Shown here: piece after piece, positions 49,501-62,393 of the stretch
How positions within the stretch are numbered: the first letter of the stretch is position 1
How the letters are laid out: each line of letters opens with the position of its first letter
Origin: Sphingomonadales bacterium
GTDB taxonomy: Bacteria > Pseudomonadota > Alphaproteobacteria > Sphingomonadales > Sphingomonadaceae
Reading direction: 5' to 3'
Assembly (NCBI GenBank): GCA_028868535.1
Contig: JAGWUH010000010.1
Coordinates: 1-64,000 of the forward strand
Length of the DNA: 64,000 nucleotides
Position numbers and translations under genes: made by a program
Notes under the pieces: generated by a model
Database searches by the model: none
Told to the model about the DNA's origin: nothing
What the model saw: only the letters and a program-made list of their open reading frames with translations

Positions 49501-52500
49501 GTCGAGATAGGCGGCAACGCCGGCAGCGCTCGCGGAATAGTCCACCGTGTCGGTGCCCGCGCCGCCCACCAGCGTATCCGCACCCAGACTGGACGCGAAG
49601 GTGTCGGCGCCGGCGCCGCCATCGATGCTGTCGGCACCCGCCGAACCGTGGAAGCTGTCGGCCTGGCTGGACCCGACAACTCGCTCGATGGCGCTCAACA
49701 GATCGCCCTCGGCATCGCCGCCGTGGCTGACCGAACCATCGAGATAGACGTCGATTCCGGAGAGCGAGGTCGAATAGTCCGCGGTGTCGAAGCCGGCGCC
49801 GCCATCGAGCGTATCCGCGCCGCTGCCGCCGACCAGCGTGTCGTCGCCGGCATCGCCATACAGCAGGTCGTCGCCGCCCGCGCCGCTGATCGAATCTGCG
49901 CCCGCGCCGCCATGGAATTCCTCGGAGGCGTTGGAACCATTCAACCGGTCGTCGAACCCCGAACCGATCAGCCGCTCGACGCTGGTGAGAACATCTCCGG
50001 CGGCGTCGCCACGGCTGCCGGTCGTACCGTCGAGGTAGACCGTCACCGGGCCGGTCGAGGCCGAATAGTCGGCGGTGTCGAAGCCCGCGCCGCCGTCGAT
50101 GCTGTCCGCGCCGGCGCCGCCCACCAGAGTGTCGTCGCCCGCACCGCCTGTCAGCGTATCGTTGCCGGCGCCGCCGCTCAGCAAGTCCTGCCCGGCACCG
50201 CCCATGATCTCGTCGTCGCCGGCACTGCCTCCCAGCGTATCGGCAAAACTCGAACCGACCAGCCGTTCGATCGAGGTCAGCGTGTCACCCGCGGCTTCGG
50301 CGCCGACACCGACGCTGCCGTCCAGCGCGATCTGCACGCCGCCGGTCGCGCCCGAATAGTCGGCCGTATCGGTGCCGGCCCCGCCGTCGATGCTGTCGGC
50401 GCCGGCGCCGGCGACGATCGTATCGTTGCCGGCCGCGCCCGCCAGCGTGTCGGCGGCGCTGCCGGCGCGGATCACGTCGTCGAAGCTGGAGCCGATGACC
50501 CGCTCGATGCTGGTCAGCATGTCCCCGTCGGCGTCGCCGCCGGAGCTCGCCAGCCCGTTGAGGTTGACCTGGACGCCGACCACCGAGCCCGAATAGTCTG
50601 CGGTGTCCAGGCCGGCCCCGCCATCCAGGGCATCGGCCCCGGCGCCGCCGACCAGGGTGTCGTCACCCGCCCCGCCGGACAAGGTATCCTGACCCAGGCC
50701 GCCGGTCAGCGAATCCGCACCGGCGCCGCCCTCGAGCACGTCATCGCCGGAACCGCCGATCAGGGTGTCGTTGAAACCGGAACCGACGAGGCGCTCGGCG
50801 CCGCTGATGCGGTCGCCGGCCGCGTCGCCGCCGATGCCGACCGATCCGTCCAGCCCGGCGCGAACCGCCGCGCTGCTGGCCGAATAGTCGACCGTGTCGA
50901 AGCCGTTGCCGCCGTTGAGCGTATCGGCGCCGGCGCTGCCCAGCAGGACATCGTCGCCGTCACCCCCGCTTAGCACGTCCGCACCGCTGCCACCGCGCAG
51001 GGTGTCGCCATAGGCCGAGCCGACGATCAGCTCGATCCCGGTGAGCACGTCGTCCTGCGCGTCTCCCCCGGTGTTCGCGCCCCCGTCGAGGCCCACGTTC
51101 ACCGCAGCGGTGCTGGCCGAATAGTCGGCCGTATCGTTGCCCGCGCCGCCCTGCAGCGCGTCGGCACCGGCCCCGCCGACGAGCACGTCGTCGCCGACGC
51201 CGCCCAGCAGCGTGTCGGCGCCAAAGCCGCCATTGATGGTGTCGTTGCCGGCCCCGCCGTCAAGCTGCTCGTCGGTCGAGGAGCCGTTGATGACGTCGGC
51301 GTAGTCCGAACCGATCACCCGCTCGATCCCGGACAGGGTATCGCCGGCAGCCTGACCGCCAAGCGAGATCGAACCGTCGGTGTAAACCGTGACCGCGGCC
51401 GCCGAACCCGAATAGTCCGCGGTATCGAAGCCGGCCCCGCCGATCAGCACGTCGGCGCCGGTCGACCCCACAAGCGTATCGTCGCCGACGCCGCCATCGA
51501 TCGTTTCCGCGCCGGCCGCACCGACCAGGCTGTCGGCAAAGGCGCTGCCGACGAGATGCTCGACATTGGCGAGAACATCGCCCTGCGCGTCCCCGCCCAG
51601 GCCCGCCCGGCCATCGAGGTAAGCCGTCACCGCCGCGCCCGACGCGGCATAGGATACGGTGTCGAAGCCGCTGCCACCGTCGATCGTGTCCGCGCCGGCC
51701 CCGCCGACGATCGAATCGTCGCCGCCGCCGCCGTTGAGGATGTCGTTGCCCGCACCGCCGGAGACCGTGTCGTCGCCGGCACCGGCATCGAGGCGATCGT
51801 TGCCGGCACCGCCCGTCAGCACGTCGTCATTGGCGGAACCGATCACGCGCTGGACGTTGGCCAGGGTATCGCCCTGGGCGTCCCCGCCAAGCCCCTGCCC
51901 GAGGCCGAGATCGATCGTGACCGCCGCGGACGAGGCCGAATAGTCGGCAGTGTTGTTGCCGGCGCCGCCGTCGAGCACGTCGGCGCCACTGCCCCCGACC
52001 AGGGTATCGTCGCCTGCCCCGCCGTTCAGCGTATCCACCCCGGCACCGCCGATCAGCAGATCATTGCCGGCGCCGCCGTCGAGCTGCTCCGCCCCGGAAC
52101 CGCCGGTGATGACGTCGTCGTAGCTCGAACCGATGACGTGCTCGATGCTGGCCAGCGTGTCGCCCTGCGCGTCGCCGCCAGAGGCCGCCGAGCCGTCGAG
52201 GATGATCTGCACCGCGGCGGTGCTTGCCGAATAGTCTGCGGTGTCGAAACCGGCGCCGCCGTCGATCGAGTCCGCCCCGGCGCCGCCGATAAGGATGTCG
52301 TTCCCGCCACCGCCCAGCAGCGTGTCGTCGCCGCCGCCGCCAATCAGGCTGTCATCGCCGAGCCCGCCCTCGAACTTTTCGTCCGCGGCCGTGCCCGACA
52401 TCGTATCGGCAAAATCGCTGCCCGTGAGCCATTCGACGCTGGTCAGGCGATCCCCTTCGGCATCGCCGCCGTGGCCGATGCCGGAAACCAGGTCGATCGC

Positions 52501-55500
52501 CACCGCCGCGCCCGAAGCGCCGTAATCGGCGTGGTCGAAGCCGGCCCCGCCGTCGATGCTGTCCGCACCGGCCCCGCCGGTCAGGAGGTCGTCGCCGATC
52601 CCGCCGGCCAGCGTGTCGTCGCCGGCCCCGCCGGCCAGCGTATCCGCGCCGGCACCGCCGCTCAACGAGTCCGCGGCACTGCTGCCGCCAAGATTGTCGG
52701 CCTGGGCCGAACCGACGATGGCCTCGATCCCGAACAGGCGATCGCCGGAAGCATCGCCGCTCGATCCCGCCGATCCGTCGAGCGCGACCGTGACCCCGGC
52801 GGAGGAACCGGAATAGTCGGCGGTGTCGAAGCCGCTGCCGCCGACCAGGGTGTCGGCGCCGAAGCCGCCGACCAGCGTATCGTTGCCCGCGCCGCCTTCG
52901 AGCGAGTCATCGCCGTTGCCGCCGATCAGGCTGTCCGCGAGCGCCGAGCCGATCACGTGCTGGATATTGACGAGGGTATCGCCGGCGGCATCCCCGCCCA
53001 TGCCGGCGCTGCCGTCGAGATAGACGGTGACCGCCGCGCCGCTGGCCGAGTAGTCGACGGTGTTGGCGCCCGTCCCGCCGTCGAGGCGATCCGCCCCGGC
53101 GCTGCCCAGCATCGTGTCGTCGCCGGCACCGCCCTCGATCGTCTCGCTGCCGCTGCCGCCGCCGAGGAGGTCGGCAAAGGCAGACCCGATCAGGTGCTCG
53201 ACGTTGCTGGCGACATCGCCCTCGGCCTGGCCGCCGTGCCCGTTGCTGCCATCGAGCGCGACCTGCACCGCCGAGGTGGAACCCGAATAATCGACCGTGT
53301 CGATCCCGGTGCCGCCATCGACGGTATCGGCGCCGTCGCTGCCGTAGAGGATGTCGTTGCCGGCGCCACCCTGGAGCAGGTCGTTGCCATCGCCGCCATC
53401 GAGCCGGTCGTCGCCGGCGCCGCCGATCAGGGTGTCGTCGGCGCTGCTCCCGGTCAGCACGTCGTTGAAGCCGGAGCCGATCAGGCGCTCGATGTTGGAA
53501 AGCTGGTCGCCCGCGGCATCGCCGCCGATGCCGAGACGCCCGTCGAGGTATGCGGTGACCCCGCCACCGGAGGCGGAATAGTCGACGGTATCGACGCCCG
53601 CACCCCCGTCGAGCACGTCTGCCCCGGCGCTGCCGAGCAGGCTGTCATCGCCCGCGCCGCCGAGGATCGTCTCGCTGCCGATGCCGCCGCCCAGCGTGTC
53701 CGCGTAATCGGAGCCGGTCAGGATCTCGATGCCGAACAGGCGATCGCCCAGCGCCTCGCCGGCGGCTCCGGCAGCGCCGCTGAGATCGACCGCCACCCCG
53801 CCGGTGGCATGCGCATAGGTGGCGATGTCGACGCCGCTGCCGCCATCGATCTGGTCGGCGCCGGCGCCGCCTTCGAGGGTATCGTCGCCCGAACCGCCCA
53901 GCAAGGTATCGGCGCCTGCGCCGCCCGAAACCAGGTCGTTTCCGCCCGAACCATCGAGCAGGTCGGCACTGGCCGCGCCGGTCAGCGTGTCGTCCAGCGC
54001 CGAGCCGATGACGCCCTCGACGTTGACGAGAACGTCGCCCTGCGCGTCGCCACCGCTGTTCGGCGTCCCGTCGAGATGGACGTCCACTGCCGCCAGCGAT
54101 CCCGCGTAGGAAATCGTATCGTTGCCGGCGCCGCCATCGACGTAGTCGCCACCGGCGCCGCCGACGATCTGGTCGTCCCCGGCCCCGCCGTAAAGCGCAT
54201 CGGACCCCGCGCCGCCGTAGAGCGTATCGGCCCCCGCGCCGCCGTCCAGCGTATCGTTGCCGCTCGAACCGGTGAGGATGTCGGCAAGACCTGAACCGAC
54301 GAGTCGCTCGATCGACGTCAGCTGGTCGCCCTGGGCATCGCCGCCCGCCCCGGTCGAGCCGTCGAGCCCGACCACGACCGCCGCAGCACTGGCCGAATAG
54401 TCTGCGGTATCGAAGCCCGAACCGCCGTCCAGCACGTCGCTGCCCGCCCCGCCGACGAGCGTGTCGTCACCGGTGCCACCGCTCAGCGTATCCGCGCCGG
54501 AGGCGCCGGACAGCAGGTCGTTGCCCGCCCCGCCGCGAATGTCGTCGGCATTGCCGCCGCCGCTCAGCGTATCGTCGTAGTTCGAGCCGGCGACGATCTC
54601 GATGGCATTGAAGACATCGCCTGCCGCGTCCCCGGCGAAGCCCCCGGTGGCAAGGCTGAGGCCGACCGCCGCCGTCGCGCCGGCGTAGTCGACCGTGTCG
54701 ACACCCGCGCCGCCGTCGAGCGTATCCGCGCCGGCACCGCCGACCAGCGTATCGTCCCCCGCCCCGCCTGTCAGCGATTCGTTCGCCGACCCGCCGACAA
54801 GCACGTCGCCATAGCCCGAACCGATCACCGCCTCGATCGCGGCAAGCTGGTCGCCCTCCGCCGTTCCTCCCGAGGACGTCTGGCCGTCGAGACGCACTGT
54901 CACCGCGGCGTTGGAGGCCGAGTAGTCCGCCGTATCGATCCCGGCACCACCGTCGAGAATGTCGGCGCCTGCGCTGCCCACCAGCGTATCGTTGCCGGCC
55001 CCGCCGAGCATCGTGTCGATGCCGGCACCGCCGAGCAGCGAATCGTTGCCGGCACCGCCGTCGAGCATGTCGTCGGTGGCGCCGCCGCTCAGCGTGTCAC
55101 CGAATGCCGAGCCGGTCAGCTTCTCGATGCTGACGAACACATCCCCTGCCGCGTCGCCCACGGCTCCGCTCTGGGTCGCAAGGCTGGCGGCCACGGCTGC
55201 GGTCGCGTCGGAATAGTCAGCGGTGTCGAAGCCCGCGCCGCCATCAAGCGTGTCGGCTCCGCCGCGACCGCCGAGCACGTCGTTGCCGGCACCGCCGGTC
55301 AGGAAATCGGCCGCTGCGGTTCCCAGCAGGGTATCGGCATAACTGGAACCGATCAAATGCTCGATGTTGAGCAACTGGTCACCCTCGGCCGCGCCGCCCG
55401 TGCTGACCGAGCCATCGACTGAAACGTTCACCCCGGCGCTCGAGGACGAATAGTCGACCGTATCGAAGCCCGCCCCGCCGTCGAGCACGTCGGCTCCGGC

Positions 55501-58500
55501 TCCGCCATCGAGGGTGTCGTCGCCCGAACCGCCGAGCAGGGTGTCGTTGCCGGCAGCGCCGGTCAGTATGTCGTTGCCGGCACCGCCGTCGAGCGAATCG
55601 GCGCTGCTGCCGCCGGTCAGCGTGTCATCGTACGCCGAGCCGACCACGCCCTCTATCGAGACGAGTTGGTCACCCGCGGCATCGCCGCCTTGTCCCAGGG
55701 ACCCGTCGAGGCCGACGGTGACACCGTTGGCGCTGGCGCTGTAGTCGACGATGTCGGCGCCGCTGCCACCATCGAGCAGGTCCGCCCCGGCGCTGCCCAG
55801 CAGGCGATCGTCACCGGCGCCGCCGATCAACGTCTCGCTGCCGGTGCCGCCGCCCAGCGTGTCGGCATAGCCGGACCCGACCAGGATCTCGATGCCGCTG
55901 AGCACGTCGCCCAACGCCTCGCCGGCGGTCCCGGTGCTGCCGTCGAGCGAGGCCCCTACGCCGGCCGTGGCCGCGCCGTAATCGACCGTGTCGAGCCCGC
56001 TGCCGCCGATCAGCGTGTCCGCGCCAGCGCCGCCCGACAGCACGTCGTCGCCGCTGCCGCCCACCAGCGAGTCGGCGCCGGCGCCCCCCACCAGGGTATC
56101 ATCGCCGGCACCGCCCAGCAGGGTCGCCGCGGTGGCACCTGCGGTCATGCGATCGTCGAAGCTCGAGCCGATCACCTGCTCGATGCCGAACAGGGTATCG
56201 CCCTCGGCATCCCCGCCGTGGCCGACGCTGCCGTCGAGACCCACGGTGACGCCGCCGAGCGAACCGGAATAATCGACCGTGTCGAAGCCCGCGCCGCCGT
56301 CGAGCACATCGGCGCCGCCGCCGCCCACGATCGAATCGTTGCCGGCGTCACCGTAGACGTGATCGGCGCCGGCCCCGCCCTGGATCGTGTCGTCGCCACC
56401 GCCGCCATGCAACGTGGCCGAGGCCGTCCCAGCCCACAGCATGTCGCCGAAGCCGGAACCGGTCAGGTTCTCGACCGAGATCAGGCTGTCGCCCTGGGCA
56501 TCGCCGCCGACGCCGGTGGAACCGTCCAGCCCGATCGAGACCGCAGCCGCGGACGTGGTGTAGTCGACGGTGTCGGAGCCGGCCCCGCCATCGAGGATGT
56601 CCGCACCGGCACCGCCATCAAGCGTATCGTCGCCGGCACCGCCGTGCAGCTCGTCCGCACCGCCGCGGCCGACCAGGAGATCGTCCCCCGCACCGCCCGA
56701 CAGCGTGTCGTTTGCCGCCGAACCCGCCAGGGTGTCGTCGCCGGTCGAACCGACCAGCGCCTCGATCGATACGAGAACATCGCCCTCGGCATCGCCACCG
56801 TGCGCGGTGCCGGCAGCAAGATCGACGTTCACGGCCGCCGCGGAAGCGGAATAGTCCGCCAGATCCGTGCCCGCGCCGCCGTCGAGCGTATCCGCGCCGG
56901 CGCCGCCGATCAGCGTGTCGTTGCCACCGCCGCCCTGCAACCATTCGTCGGCGGACGCGCCCACCAGGCTGTCGTCGTAGCCGGTGCCGATCACGTGCTC
57001 GACGCCGATCAGCGCATCGCCGGTGGCGTCGCCGCCGAGCCCGGCCGAGCCATTCAGATAGACCGAAACGCCCGAGCTCGAACTTGCGTAGTCGGCCGTG
57101 TCGAAGCCGGCGCCGCCGTCGAGCGTGTCGGCCCCCGAGCCGCCAACCAGCAGGTCGTCACCACTGCCGCCCGCAAGCGAATCGGCGCCCGCGCCACCGA
57201 CCAGCGTGTCGGCGCCGGCGCCACCTTCGATGACGTCCGCCGCCGCGCTGCCGGTCAGGCTATCAGCAAAGGCCGATCCTACCAGGCGCTCGATGCCGGA
57301 CAGCACGTCGCCTTCGGCGTCGCCGCCGTGACCGACGCTGCCGTCGAGCGATACCGTGATCGCTGCCGCGGAACCCGCGTAGTCAGCCGTATCGAACCCC
57401 GAGCCGCCGGCCAGCGTATCGGCACCGGCCCCGCCGGTCAGGATGTCGTCTCCCTCACCCCCGGCGAGGCTGTCCGCCCCACTGCCGCCGTCGAGCGTGT
57501 CGTCGCCGGTGCCGCCGATCAGCGTGTCATCGCCGCCCATGCCCGACAGCAAGTCGTTGCCTGCGCCACCTTCGAGCACTTCGGCCGCGCCGACACCGGC
57601 GATGGTGTCATCGTAGAGCGAGCCTATCACGTGCTCGACAGTGCTGACCCGGTCACCCTCTGCATCGCCGCCCTGGCCCGCCATGCCATCGAGACTGAGC
57701 CGGATGCCCGCGCCGGACAGCGCGTAGGTCACGGTGTCGGCCCCCGCGCCGCCATCAAGCGTGTCGGCGCCGGCACCGCCCTGCAGCGTATCGTCGCCGG
57801 CGCCGCCATAAAGGGCGTCGGCAGCGGCGCTGCCGGTCAGCACGTCGGCGAAATCGGAGCCGATCACGCGCTCGATGCCGGACAACTGGTCGCCTTCGGC
57901 AAACCCGCCCGAACCCGCGCCGGTCAGCAGGTTGACGTTGACCGCCGCCGTCGAGGCGCCGAAATCGGCCGTATCGAAGCCGGCGCCGCCGTCGAGCGTG
58001 TCGGCTCCGAGCGAGCCGTAAAGCGTATCGTCGCCGCCATTGCCGCGCAGGATGTCGCCATTGTCCGAACCATGCAGCGAATCGGCGAATGCGGAACCGG
58101 CAATGCCCTCGATGTTGGTGTAGCTGTCTCCCTCGGCATCGCCACCGTGATTGGCGCGGCCGTCCAGCCCGGCGTCGACCCCGGCGTTGCTGGCCGAATA
58201 GTCGGCGATATCGATGCCGCTGCCACCGTCGAGCACATCGGCACCGGCCCGACCCTCCAGCGTGTCGTCGCCGGCCCCGCCGAGCAGCGTGTCGTCGACG
58301 GCACTGCCCGTCAGCCGGTCGCCGAAAGCCGAACCGACCAGCCGCTCTATGCCGACGAGCGTATCCCCCTGGGCGTCGCCGCCCTGTCCCGGCGTGCCGT
58401 CGAGCCCGACGATCACCCCCGAAGACGAACTCGAATAGTCCGCCGTGTCGATCCCGGTGCCGCCGTCGAGCAGGTCCGCACCGGCGCCCCCAACCAGGGT

Positions 58501-61500
58501 ATCGTCGCCCGCACCGCCCGAGAGCGTGTTGTTGCCGGCATCGCCGGACAGGACGTCGTCCTGGGCGGAACCGACCAGGCCTTCGATGGCGATCAGCAAG
58601 TCGCCTTCGGCATCGCCTCCGTGCGCGACGCCGGTCTGCAGCGAAACATGGACCCCTGCCGCGCTGGCGGAATAGTCCGCGATGTCGGCCCCGCCGCCGC
58701 CATCCAGCGTATCCGCGCCGGCGCCGCCGGCAAGGGTATCGTTGCCGAAGCCGCCGGACAGCAGGTTGTCATTGCCGTCGCCGGTCAGGGTATCGGCGAA
58801 ATCGGAGCCGCGCAGGTTCTCGATGCCGATGTAGCTGTCGCCCTCGGCTGTGCCCGAATGGCCCTGGTTCGCCCCGAGATCGACCTGCACGCCGCCGGCG
58901 GAATCGGCATAGTCGGCGGTATCGCGCCCCGCGCCGCCGACAAGCGTATCGGCGCCGGCGCCACCGCGCAGGGTGTCGTCGCCGCCGCCGCCCTCGAGCA
59001 GGTTGGCCGCGGAATCACCGATCAGCAGGTCGGCATAGGCACCGCCGATGACGTGCTCGATACCGCGCAGGACATCGCCTTCGGCGACGTCGCCGGTCGA
59101 GGCATTGCCGTCCATGCGCACGGTCACGGCGCCTTGCGCGTTCGCATAATCCGCCGTGTCGAAGCCGGCACCGCCGGCCAGCGTGTCCGCGCCGTAGCCG
59201 CCGACCAGAGTGTCGTCGCCCTCGCCGCCGCTCAGGACGTTGGCATTGTCGTCGCCCGCCAGCCGGTCGGCGAAGGCGCTGCCGGTCAGGTTCTCGACGC
59301 CGACCAGCACGTCGCCCTCGGCGTCACCGCCATGCCCGATGCTGCCATCCAGCGCGACGTTCACGCCGGCGCTGCTGCCGGAATAGGAGGCCGTATCGGT
59401 CCCGGTCCCGCCGACCAGCGTATCGGCCCCGGCCCCGCCAGCCAGGCTGTCGTTGCCCGCGCCGCCTTCGAGCATGTCGGCGTTGGCGCTGCCGGAAAGC
59501 GTGTCGTCGAAGGTCGTGCCGATGACATGCTCGACGTTGGTCAGGACATCGCCCTGCGCCTCGCCACCGAAGCTGCCCGATCCGTCGAGGTGAACGTTGA
59601 CCGCCTGGAAGCTGGTCGAATAGTCGACGGTGTCGAAGCCGTCGCCGCCGTCGAGCGTGTCGGCTCCCATGCCGCCGATCAAGGTGTCGTTGCCGGCGCT
59701 GCCCAGCAGCCTGTCGTTGCCCGACGTGCCGATCAGCGTATCGTCGAACGTGGATCCCTCGATCCCCTCGATGCTGACAAACGTGTCGCCGAGCGCATCG
59801 CCCGACTGGACCCGGCCGTCGAGCGAGACGGCCACGCCCGCCGCGGCGGACGCATAGGACGCGATGTCGAAGCCGTCGCCGCCGTTGAGCACGTCCGCGC
59901 CGGCACCGCCGTCGAGCGTGTCGTCGCCCATGCCGCCCAGCAGGGTCTCACTGCCCGCCGCCCCGACCAGATGATCGGCCGATCCCGAACCGATCAGGAC
60001 CTCGATATTGGCATAAGTGTCGCCTTCGGCCTCGCCGCCATGGCTGGCGCGGCCGTCGAGGAACACTTCGACCCCCGACGTCGAGGTCGAGAAGTCGACG
60101 GTATCGACACCCCCGCCGCCATCGACGTGGTCCGCACCGGCCCCGCCGACGAACCTCTCGTCCGCTGCCGAGCCGATCAGGGTATCGTCATGCGCCGAGC
60201 CGACCAGAACCTCGATGTTGCGCAGAACGTCGCCTTCGGCGTCGCCGCCGTGCCCGGCCGAACCGTCGAGATGAACCTCGACCGCTTGCGTCGATCCCGA
60301 ATAGTCGGCCGTGTCGAGGCCCGCGCCGCCGTCGAGCGTATCGGCTCCGCCGCCGCCCACCAAGACGTCATTGCCGGCGCCGCCCTCGAGCAGTTCCGCC
60401 GCCGCCGCGCCGATCAGCGTATCGGCGTAGCCGCTGCCGATCACGTGCTCGATGCCGGCCAGCGTATCGCCCTCGGCATCGCCGCCGTGGCTGGCGCTGC
60501 CGTCGAGGTGGATCTCCACCCCCGCGAACCTGGCCGGATCGGCCCCGTTGGGCAGCGTCGCGGCATCCATCGCATGGCTGTAGTCCGCCGTGTCGAACCC
60601 GGCGCCCCCGTCGATGTGATCGGCACCGGCGCCGCCGTCGAACGTGTTGTCGTGGGCATCGCCGGTCAGCGTGTCGGCGAACCTGGAGCCGACCACGTTC
60701 TGGACGTTGGTGTAGGTGTCGCCATCGGCGAAGCCCTTGCTGCCCTTCCCCGCACCGAGATCGACGACGACCCCTTCTCCCGACAGGTCGTAGGCCACGG
60801 TATTGGCGCCGCTGCCGCCATCGATCTGGTCGGCACCGGCGCCGCCATGGATGGTGTCGTTGCCGTCGCCGGCATTGATCACGTTGCCCGGCGGGTTCGA
60901 GAACAGGACGTAGACCGGATCGCCGGTGATCGGATCGGTCACAGTCATGTCGCCGTCGGAAGCGACGACGCGGATGCCGAAGTGATTGGATACTTCGGTC
61001 GCGAAGCTGCTGTTCTTGCCATCGGATGACAAGCCGAGCTGCACCGGCAGGTAGAACTCGTTCTGAAACCCGGCGCCGTTTGCCGCAGTGCCCGTTGCCG
61101 GCACGGCGTAGATCAGCTGGAGATCGAACGCGAACACGCTCTGGCTCGCCGGGACGGGCACCGTGGTCTTGTTGCCGGCGGCATCGACGCCCGGCATCGT
61201 CGTCTGCTTGACGATGTTGCCCTGGTCGACATCGACGATCCAGCCGTCGACGGTCTTGGTGGCGTTGGCGATCGCATAGCCATCGGGCAGCGACGGCACG
61301 AGGATCTTGAGCAGGCTCAGCCCGCCGGCCGGTACTTCCGCCTGGACGTGCAGCACGCGCATCGTGTCGCCGGCCGGCGCGTGCGCGGTGTTGTCGGCAT
61401 AGATCACGTCGTTGCCGCTGGTGCCGGTCAGCGTTTCCTTCGCGCTTTGTGCGGCGTAGGTCGAATCCTTCGACGAATTGGGGCCGCCGGTATCACCCTT

Positions 61501-62238
61501 GATGACGGTGTGGCCGGCCTCGGTGGTGGTCGTCGTCCCTTCCGAGTTGAACAGCGTGTAAGTCAGCTTGGGGACCAGCTTGCCGATGCCCGCGGGCCCC
61601 AGCGCGTCATCCGGCGCCGGCGTCGCCGCGCGCGCCGAAATCACCCCTGCCGCCGCGGAGGACGTCGGCTGGGTATTGCTGATCTTCTCGGTCAGCGCCT
61701 TGCCCTGGTCGTCGAACTTGTGCTGCTGCTCCTGCTGTTCCTGCTGCTGTTGCTGGCTCTGCTGCGAATCCCCGGGCTGGACGCTGGCCCCCTTCTCGGG
61801 AGCAGCGCCGTTCTGCTCGCCCGACGCCAGTTTCATCGAGATCGCAGTGTCCTGCTCGCGGATCTCGCCGACCTGGGCGACGAGATCGTCGGCGCTGAAC
61901 TCGTGGTCGGAGAAGACGATCTTGGGCTTGTGACCGGAGAAAGCCGCCAGCGCCATGTTCGGGATGATGACGCGGCTGCCGTCCTGGAACACCAGAACCA
62001 CGTCGACGTCGATGATCTCGACCTTGAAGGCCGAGAACGGCATGTCGAGGTGCGCCGTATCCGAATTGTCCATCTCCACGATCTTCGCGAGACCGTAGGA
62101 GGATTTCCCGCCCCCGGGATCGGCCGGGCCCTTGTCGGCTTCGGGAAAGGCGTGGGGAGCGTCCGGCTGCGGGTTCACCGGGCGTGCAACCACCCCCGGA
62201 ATCTCCTTCCCCGGCGTTCCCCGTGCACCCCGAACCAT
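37510..62238 (-). CDS. Giant type I-secreted RTX (hemolysin-type calcium-binding) surface protein
   Basis: A single intact frame of about 8,242 residues, with no signal peptide. Layout: residues 70-125 form an N-terminal domain ([21 protein letters not shown]) of the kind seen at the start of large type I adhesins. A Gln-rich linker (about 158-172) is followed by an AAAG site at 195-198. An unnamed domain occupies about 283-450. From about 453, some 90 long units each contain two to six GGxGxDxLx calcium-binding nonapeptides plus a conserved beta segment of the type DTADYS...VTVYLDG...[15 protein letters not shown]. The last 98 residues are non-repeat and end in IAKLTTA, a probable type I secretion signal. 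Start choice: the ATG at 62238 has GAGG upstream; an ATG at 62268 is also in frame. A TolC-like gene nearby supports type I export. A surface-adhesin or S-layer-like role is inferred. Confidence 0.9.
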   Translation of the reverse strand: MVRGARGTPGKEIPGVVARPVNPQPDAPHAFPEADKGPADPGGGKSSYGLAKIVEMDNSDTAHLDMPFSAFKVEIIDVDVVLVFQDGSRVIIPNMALAAFSGHKPKIVFSDHEFSADDLVAQVGEIREQDTAISMKLASGEQNGAAPEKGASVQPGDSQQSQQQQQEQQEQQHKFDDQGKALTEKISNTQPTSSAAAGVISARAATPAPDDALGPAGIGKLVPKLTYTLFNSEGTTTTTEAGHTVIKGDTGGPNSSKDSTYAAQSAKETLTGTSGNDVIYADNTAHAPAGDTMRVLHVQAEVPAGGLSLLKILVPSLPDGYAIANATKTVDGWIVDVDQGNIVKQTTMPGVDAAGNKTTVPVPASQSVFAFDLQLIYAVPATGTAANGAGFQNEFYLPVQLGLSSDGKNSSFATEVSNHFGIRVVASDGDMTVTDPITGDPVYVLFSNPPGNVINAGDGNDTIHGGAGADQIDGGSGANTVAYDLSGEGVVVDLGAGKGSKGFADGDTYTNVQNVVGSRFADTLTGDAHDNTFDGGAGADHIDGGAGFDTADYSHAMDAATLPNGADPARFAGVEIHLDGSASHGGDAEGDTLAGIEHVIGSGYADTLIGAAAAELLEGGAGNDVLVGGGGADTLDGGAGLDTADYSGSTQAVEVHLDGSAGHGGDAEGDVLRNIEVLVGSAHDDTLIGSAADERFVGGAGADHVDGGGGVDTVDFSTSTSGVEVFLDGRASHGGEAEGDTYANIEVLIGSGSADHLVGAAGSETLLGGMGDDTLDGGAGADVLNGGDGFDIASYASAAAGVAVSLDGRVQSGDALGDTFVSIEGIEGSTFDDTLIGTSGNDRLLGSAGNDTLIGGMGADTLDGGDGFDTVDYSTSFQAVNVHLDGSGSFGGEAQGDVLTNVEHVIGTTFDDTLSGSANADMLEGGAGNDSLAGGAGADTLVGGTGTDTASYSGSSAGVNVALDGSIGHGGDAEGDVLVGVENLTGSAFADRLAGDDNANVLSGGEGDDTLVGGYGADTLAGGAGFDTADYANAQGAVTVRMDGNASTGDVAEGDVLRGIEHVIGGAYADLLIGDSAANLLEGGGGDDTLRGGAGADTLVGGAGRDTADYADSAGGVQVDLGANQGHSGTAEGDSYIGIENLRGSDFADTLTGDGNDNLLSGGFGNDTLAGGAGADTLDGGGGADIADYSASAAGVHVSLQTGVAHGGDAEGDLLIAIEGLVGSAQDDVLSGDAGNNTLSGGAGDDTLVGGAGADLLDGGTGIDTADYSSSSSGVIVGLDGTPGQGGDAQGDTLVGIERLVGSAFGDRLTGSAVDDTLLGGAGDDTLEGRAGADVLDGGSGIDIADYSASNAGVDAGLDGRANHGGDAEGDSYTNIEGIAGSAFADSLHGSDNGDILRGNGGDDTLYGSLGADTLDGGAGFDTADFGASTAAVNVNLLTGAGSGGFAEGDQLSGIERVIGSDFADVLTGSAAADALYGGAGDDTLQGGAGADTLDGGAGADTVTYALSGAGIRLSLDGMAGQGGDAEGDRVSTVEHVIGSLYDDTIAGVGAAEVLEGGAGNDLLSGMGGDDTLIGGTGDDTLDGGSGADSLAGGEGDDILTGGAGADTLAGGSGFDTADYAGSAAAITVSLDGSVGHGGDAEGDVLSGIERLVGSAFADSLTGSAAADVIEGGAGADTLVGGAGADSLAGGSGDDLLVGGSGADTLDGGAGFDTADYASSSSGVSVYLNGSAGLGGDATGDALIGVEHVIGTGYDDSLVGASADEWLQGGGGNDTLIGGAGADTLDGGAGTDLADYSASAAAVNVDLAAGTAHGGDAEGDVLVSIEALVGSTGDDTLAGSAANDTLSGGAGDDLLVGRGGADELHGGAGDDTLDGGAGADILDGGAGSDTVDYTTSAAAVSIGLDGSTGVGGDAQGDSLISVENLTGSGFGDMLWAGTASATLHGGGGDDTIQGGAGADHVYGDAGNDSIVGGGGADVLDGGAGFDTVDYSGSLGGVTVGLDGSVGHGGDAEGDTLFGIEQVIGSSFDDRMTAGATAATLLGGAGDDTLVGGAGADSLVGGSGDDVLSGGAGADTLIGGSGLDTVDYGAATAGVGASLDGSTGTAGEALGDVLSGIEILVGSGYADTLGGGTGSETLIGGAGDDRLLGSAGADLLDGGSGADIVDYSASANGVTVGLDGSLGQGGDAAGDQLVSIEGVVGSAYDDTLTGGSSADSLDGGAGNDILTGAAGNDTLLGGSGDDTLDGGAGADVLDGGAGFDTVDYSSSSAGVNVSVDGSVSTGGAAEGDQLLNIEHLIGSSYADTLLGTAAADFLTGGAGNDVLGGRGGADTLDGGAGFDTADYSDATAAVAASLATQSGAVGDAAGDVFVSIEKLTGSAFGDTLSGGATDDMLDGGAGNDSLLGGAGIDTMLGGAGNDTLVGSAGADILDGGAGIDTADYSASNAAVTVRLDGQTSSGGTAEGDQLAAIEAVIGSGYGDVLVGGSANESLTGGAGDDTLVGGAGADTLDGGAGVDTVDYAGATAAVGLSLATGGFAGDAAGDVFNAIEIVAGSNYDDTLSGGGNADDIRGGAGNDLLSGASGADTLSGGTGDDTLVGGAGSDVLDGGSGFDTADYSASAAAVVVGLDGSTGAGGDAQGDQLTSIERLVGSGLADILTGSSGNDTLDGGAGADTLYGGAGSDALYGGAGDDQIVGGAGGDYVDGGAGNDTISYAGSLAAVDVHLDGTPNSGGDAQGDVLVNVEGVIGSALDDTLTGAASADLLDGSGGNDLVSGGAGADTLLGGSGDDTLEGGAGADQIDGGSGVDIATYAHATGGVAVDLSGAAGAAGEALGDRLFGIEILTGSDYADTLGGGIGSETILGGAGDDSLLGSAGADVLDGGAGVDTVDYSASGGGVTAYLDGRLGIGGDAAGDQLSNIERLIGSGFNDVLTGSSADDTLIGGAGDDRLDGGDGNDLLQGGAGNDILYGSDGADTVDGGTGIDTVDYSGSTSAVQVALDGSNGHGGQAEGDVASNVEHLIGSAFADLLGGGSGSETIEGGAGDDTMLGSAGADRLDGGTGANTVDYSASGAAVTVYLDGSAGMGGDAAGDTLVNIQHVIGSALADSLIGGNGDDSLEGGAGNDTLVGGFGADTLVGGSGFDTADYSGSSAGVTVALDGSAGSSGDASGDRLFGIEAIVGSAQADNLGGSSAADSLSGGAGADTLAGGAGDDTLAGGIGDDLLTGGAGADSIDGGAGFDHADYGASGAAVAIDLVSGIGHGGDAEGDRLTSVEWLTGSDFADTMSGTAADEKFEGGLGDDSLIGGGGDDTLLGGGGNDILIGGAGADSIDGGAGFDTADYSASTAAVQIILDGSAASGGDAQGDTLASIEHVIGSSYDDVITGGSGAEQLDGGAGNDLLIGGAGVDTLNGGAGDDTLVGGSGADVLDGGAGNNTADYSASSAAVTIDLGLGQGLGGDAQGDTLANVQRVIGSANDDVLTGGAGNDRLDAGAGDDTVSGGAGNDILNGGGGDDSIVGGAGADTIDGGSGFDTVSYAASGAAVTAYLDGRAGLGGDAQGDVLANVEHLVGSAFADSLVGAAGAETIDGGVGDDTLVGSTGADVLIGGAGFDTADYSGSAAAVTVYTDGSISLGGQAAGDTLSGIERVIGSDYADVINGSSTDEQLDGGAGNDTINGGFGADTLLGGVGDDVLVGGAGADALQGGAGNDTADYSASTAAVNVGLDGGANTGGDAQDDVLTGIELIVGSAYGDTLRGGSGADVLSGGDGDDVLLGSAGADTLNGGNGFDTVDYSASSAAVRAGLDGSVGIGGDAAGDRISGAERLVGSGFNDTLIGGSGDDVLEGGAGADSLTGGLGQDTLSGGAGDDTLVGGAGADALDGGAGLDTADYSGSVVGVQVNLNGLASSGGDADGDMLTSIERVIGSSFDDVIRAGSAADTLAGAAGNDTIVAGAGADSIDGGAGTDTADYSGATGGVQIALDGSVGVGAEAAGDTLTSIERLVGSSFADTLGGSAGDDEIMGGAGQDLLSGGAGNDTLTGGAGDDTLVGGAGADSIDGGAGFDTADYSASTGPVTVYLDGTTGSRGDAAGDVLTSVERLIGSGFDDRLNGSNASEEFHGGAGADSISGAGGDDLLYGDAGDDTLVGGSGADTLDGGAGFDTADYSTSLSGIDVYLDGSVSHGGDAEGDLLSAIERVVGSSQADSFHGSAGADSIDGGAGADTFASSLGADTLVGGAGTDTVDYSASAAGVAAYLDGTAGSGGDAAGDVLSGIEVLLGTGFNDSLYGAAAAEQLSGGAGDDLLSGAAGNDTLLGGAGDDTLIGGTGADALDGGAGTDTADYTSAGSGVSVRMDGLAGTAGDAAGDVLTSIEQVVGSGFDDSISGSTGADTISGGAGNDQLYGLAGDDSILGGSGDDLLVGGAGADTLTGGAGNDTADYAASGSAVTVYLDGRTGSGGDAAGDVLSGIEILKGSAFADTLVGTTGADTLYGQDGDDVLVGGAGADTLVGGNGFDTADYSLSGAAISVNLTSGTGIGGDAQGDSLSGVERVIGSDFADSLTGSAGSDLLEGGAGDDLLSGLAGTDTLLGGAGNDTITGGTGADSIDGGSGTDTVDYSGSSAAVTVYLDGVTEGTGGEASGDIVANVEQVVGSSFADVLVGASGDETLSGGAGNDTLIGGAGADVLDGGSGIDAASYANATGAVAVSLATNAGTAGDANGDTLVGIEQLVGSDYNDTLTGGANPDTLIGGLGDDTFIAGTGADSIVGGGGNDAVTYAGATAAVNIALDGSAGVGNIAAGDRLNGISNLVGSDYNDTLTGTYTDDSLSGGLGDDSLSGAAGNDTLTGGAGNDILRGGAGADVLDGGAGNDTVTYADSAIGVVINLATGTASGGDAQGDTYAGVEKFIGSSGADLMVAGAAAANFDGYDGNDTLTGGVGNDTLSGGVGDDVLIGGAGADVLDGGTGFDTADYSASSAAVHIRTGGVSTGGDAEGDTLSGIEHVIGSALGDIFEGSVSDETFEGGAGNDTFLASGGADVYDGGLGFDVADYSASTSTGMNIYMDGSFGTGGDAAGDRLYNVEEVIGSGQDDRIVANDSGATILAGAGNDTLAGGTGNDTLDGGVGDDTFTTGLGADMVTGGAGFDIVDYRNSNAAVAISNDGTSGTGGWAQGDSLNGIEQIEGSALYNDTLRGSHDGAVTTVLHGWGGNDTFVSFAAADTIDGGTGIDTVDYSGSTAAVTVRLDGTASSGGDAVGDVLNSIEVVIGSAYADNLIGTGANETLQGGAGDDTLVGGSGADLLDGGLGFDTVDYSGSGGVIVYMDGTAGTAGDANGDVLVSIEKLIGSGLADIIYGSGNADTILAGGGNDWISAGAGADTVDGGAGQDTIDYSSATSGITLDVLAPGLSTGDAAGDTLSNIENFNLTGFDDVFIGTGNADNASGGAGNDSLSGGAGDDYLDGGTGNDTLIGGLGADTLVGGAGIDTVDYSASAAGVTFALDNTVASAGGDAAGDNFLGTSVENAIGSAYADFIVGSAAGNVLDGGAGDDTLVGGVGADTLIGGAGSDYASYYNALSAVAASLATGTGTVGDANGDSFSGIENLVGSSFNDTLTGDLNANIIYGGNGADVINGGAGADTLYGDAGDDTIDGGAGADTIDGGANINTVTYVSAAAAVAASLATNTGTVGDAAGDVFLNIANLTGSNYNDTLVGNTGQNVLYGLDGDDVIDGGAGSDILYGGNGNDTILGGAGADTMDGGAGVDVVDYSASTSGVAVDLAAHTGVGGDAQGDTFTAIEGIVGSALDDTITGDGGDNRLVGGDGNDLLYGGAGNDTLLGGNGDDMISGGAGADVLDGGAGNNSLYFGTNAASPWSSASGAGITIVLDGVTLGIGGDAQGDTFANFNRIYMTDYADKVTGSAAAETFYGSAGADTVDGGAGTDTMSYYYGASTGVTIGLDGTAGTAGNALGDRLTNIEVLYGTSFDDTLWGSAGNDALYGDAGNDRFLGDAGADTMDGGIGTNVADYSSSAVAVTVNLATGAGTGGLAQGDVYINIQSVSGTSAGDTIIGDANVNVLSGNAGNDTLRGGLGADILQGGSGSDFADYTDSATGVTVFLNGTPGVGGTAAGDILTSIEGVIGSGFDDSLVGSGGDETLLGGLGNDTLNGGNGADSLDGGAGTDTATYAGSSAGVTVYLDGVTTGVGGQAQGDILNAIEVVIGSNNDDVIVGTAANETLLGGAGNDTLLGGAGADSLDGGSGIDVVSYATSAASINASFASGSLVITGGDATGDSFVSIEGVIGSAQNDVMTGGTAAEYFDGGAGNDTVYGSTGADTLIGGTGTDTLSYLASNTGVTVQDNATLTGAIASSGGDAASDMVVGFETVIGSNYDDAIYDLTGGAAQLVGNDGNDTLDGGVANDTLDGGNGNDILIGGAGADSMIGGAGTDTASYATSTGGLAASLTNAAINSGDATGDSYSGIENLTGSGFNDALYGDGGANVLDGGAGNDTLDGGAGADTLIGGAGTDTASYASAGGAVSASLASPAANTGDAAGDSYSGIENLTGSGFADTLTGDGNANAIDGGVGNDTLIGGLGADTLTGGAGVDTADYSASAAAVTVYLDGTVGSGGDAAGDVLSGVENLVGSSGADLLVGDGNANQLDGGAGDDTLVGGAGGDALIGGGGVNTASYATAGAAVTASLANAAINLGDANGDSYSAIQNLIGSNFADTLYGDGNGNQLDGGAGNDTLVGGAGADTLIGGAGSDTASYVSAAAGLTVSLANTGLNTGDAAGDSYSGIENLTGSGFDDTLYGDGNANAIDGGAGNDTLVGGAGADTLTGGAGNDTADYSASSAGVVVYLNGTAGVGGDAQGDVLSGVENLVGTAFADTLNGDGNANVLTAGAGNDTLVGGAGADTLNGGLGTDTADYSASSAAVTVYLDGTAGSGGDAAGDVLSGIENLTGSANGDTLYGDGNANVLDGGAGNDTLVGGAGADTLIGGAGTDVVSYGNAGSGLTASLANTGLNTGDAAGDNYSGIEGLTGSGFADTLYGDGNANALDGGAGNDTLIGGLGADTLTGGSGTDTADYSASSAGVTVYLNGTVGVGGDAAGDVLSGIENLVGSGSADTLTGDGNANVLDGGAGNDTLVGGAGADTLIGGAGTDTASYANAASGLVASLANTGLNTGDAAGDSYSGIENLTGSAFDDALYGDGNANAIDGGAGNDTLVGGAGADTLTGGSGADTADYSASSAGVTAYLNGTAGVGGDAAGDVLTGIENLTGSGQADTLYGDGNANAIDGGAGNDTLIGGLGADTLTGGSGTDTADYSASSAGVTVYLNGTVGVGGDAAGDVLSGIENLVGSALADTLTGDGNANVLDGGAGNDTLVGGAGADTLIGGAGTDTASYANAASGLTASLANAGLNTGDAAGDSYSGIENLTGSGFDDALYGDGNANVLDGGAGNDTLVGGAGADTLIGGAGSDTASYANAASGLTASLANTALNTGEAASDSYSSIENLTGSGFADALYGDGNANVLDGGAGNDTLVGGAGADTLTGGSGTDTADYSASSAGVTVYLDGTAGTGGDGAGDVLSGIENLVGSGAADTLFGDGNANVLDGGAGNDTLVGGAGADTLIGGSGLDTASYASAGSGLTASLANSALNSGDALGDSYSGIENLTGSAYADTLYGDGGANVLDGGAGNDTLSGGLGADTLTGGLGNDTADYSASSAAVTVYLDGTVGVGGDAAGDVLSGIENVLGSGNGDVLFGDGNGNILDGGSGNDTLLGGAGADTLIGGAGTDTASYANAGAGLVASLANAGLNTGDAAGDNYSGIENVTGSAFDDTLYGDGGANVLDGGSGNDVLLGGAGADTLIGGAGTDAASYASAGAGLVASLANVGLNTGDAAGDSYSSIENLTGSAFDDLLYGDGNANVIDGGAGNDTLFGGLGADTLIGGSGTDVVSYAASSAAVSAYLDGSAGSGGDAAGDVLSGIENLTGSNFADVLHGDGNANLLDGGAGDDTLFGGLGADTLVGGSGSDTASYAASASAVTAHLDGTVGSGGDAAGDVLSGVENLVGSAYGDTLYGDGNANMLDGGAGNDTLVGGDGADTMIGGAGTDTADYGAASGGIALTLAGTGTGTGGEANGDSLSGIEQVIGSSFDDQFTLTLGAGWTVDGGAGTDTVHLAAASGTVTESQLTGVLSHVEDIDFTATGTAANLSISASFVQSLVGAGNASSLTLNLDGNDTISVAAGQFYDHTGNDYTFYSDNTMTTQIAKLTTA
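37810..60885 (-). repeat. RTX repeat array, about 90 long units
   Basis: By hand I count about 90 copies of a unit of roughly 79-97 residues. Each consists of variable numbers of GGxGxD nonapeptides (loops binding calcium in parallel beta-rolls) plus a conserved segment of about 48 residues. Units near the N-terminal end of the protein are diverged and vary in nonapeptide number; units near the C-terminal end are uniform. Array edges are approximate. Confidence 0.85.
37880..43000 (-). repeat. High-identity 237-bp tandem repeats with 711-bp super-period
   Basis: About 22 consecutive units of exactly 79 codons form the C-terminal part of the array. Blocks around 39.42, 40.13, 40.84 and 41.55 kb recur at 711-bp intervals (three units). 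A compared stretch of about 300 bp at 40,150 versus 40,861 differs at only about 7% of positions, and the differences I checked are synonymous third positions. This points to recent multi-unit duplication or homogenisation. Confidence 0.85.
61645..61656 (-). other. Candidate LapG-type dialanine cleavage site (AAAG)
   Basis: Codons GCG GCG GCA GGG encode Ala195-Ala196-Ala197-Gly198 in [10 protein letters not shown]. The site follows the N-terminal domain and Gln-rich linker and precedes the repeats. LapG-type periplasmic proteases cut LapA-class adhesins at xAAG sites in this relative position. No lapG or lapD gene is in the window. Confidence 0.35.
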
Positions 62239-62393
62239 GCGAGCCTCAGAAATTTCATATGCCAACACATGGTTTATGACGTGGTAAGACTAATCCCTTC
62301 AGAGTTTCGCCATACGCATTTTCCACGATGACATCGCCGCCGCCCGCGTCCAGAGGACTGGAAATCGCGCCGGAAACGGCGCACGGAGGCGCG

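Noticed and set aside
55666..61029. A 1,787-residue open frame on the plus strand inside the giant gene (and similar long frames at 43.1-51.0 kb and 51.6-54.3 kb)
   Set aside because: It is the antisense of the RTX array. Repeated GC-rich codons keep the opposite strand open, and its translation merely mirrors the repeats.
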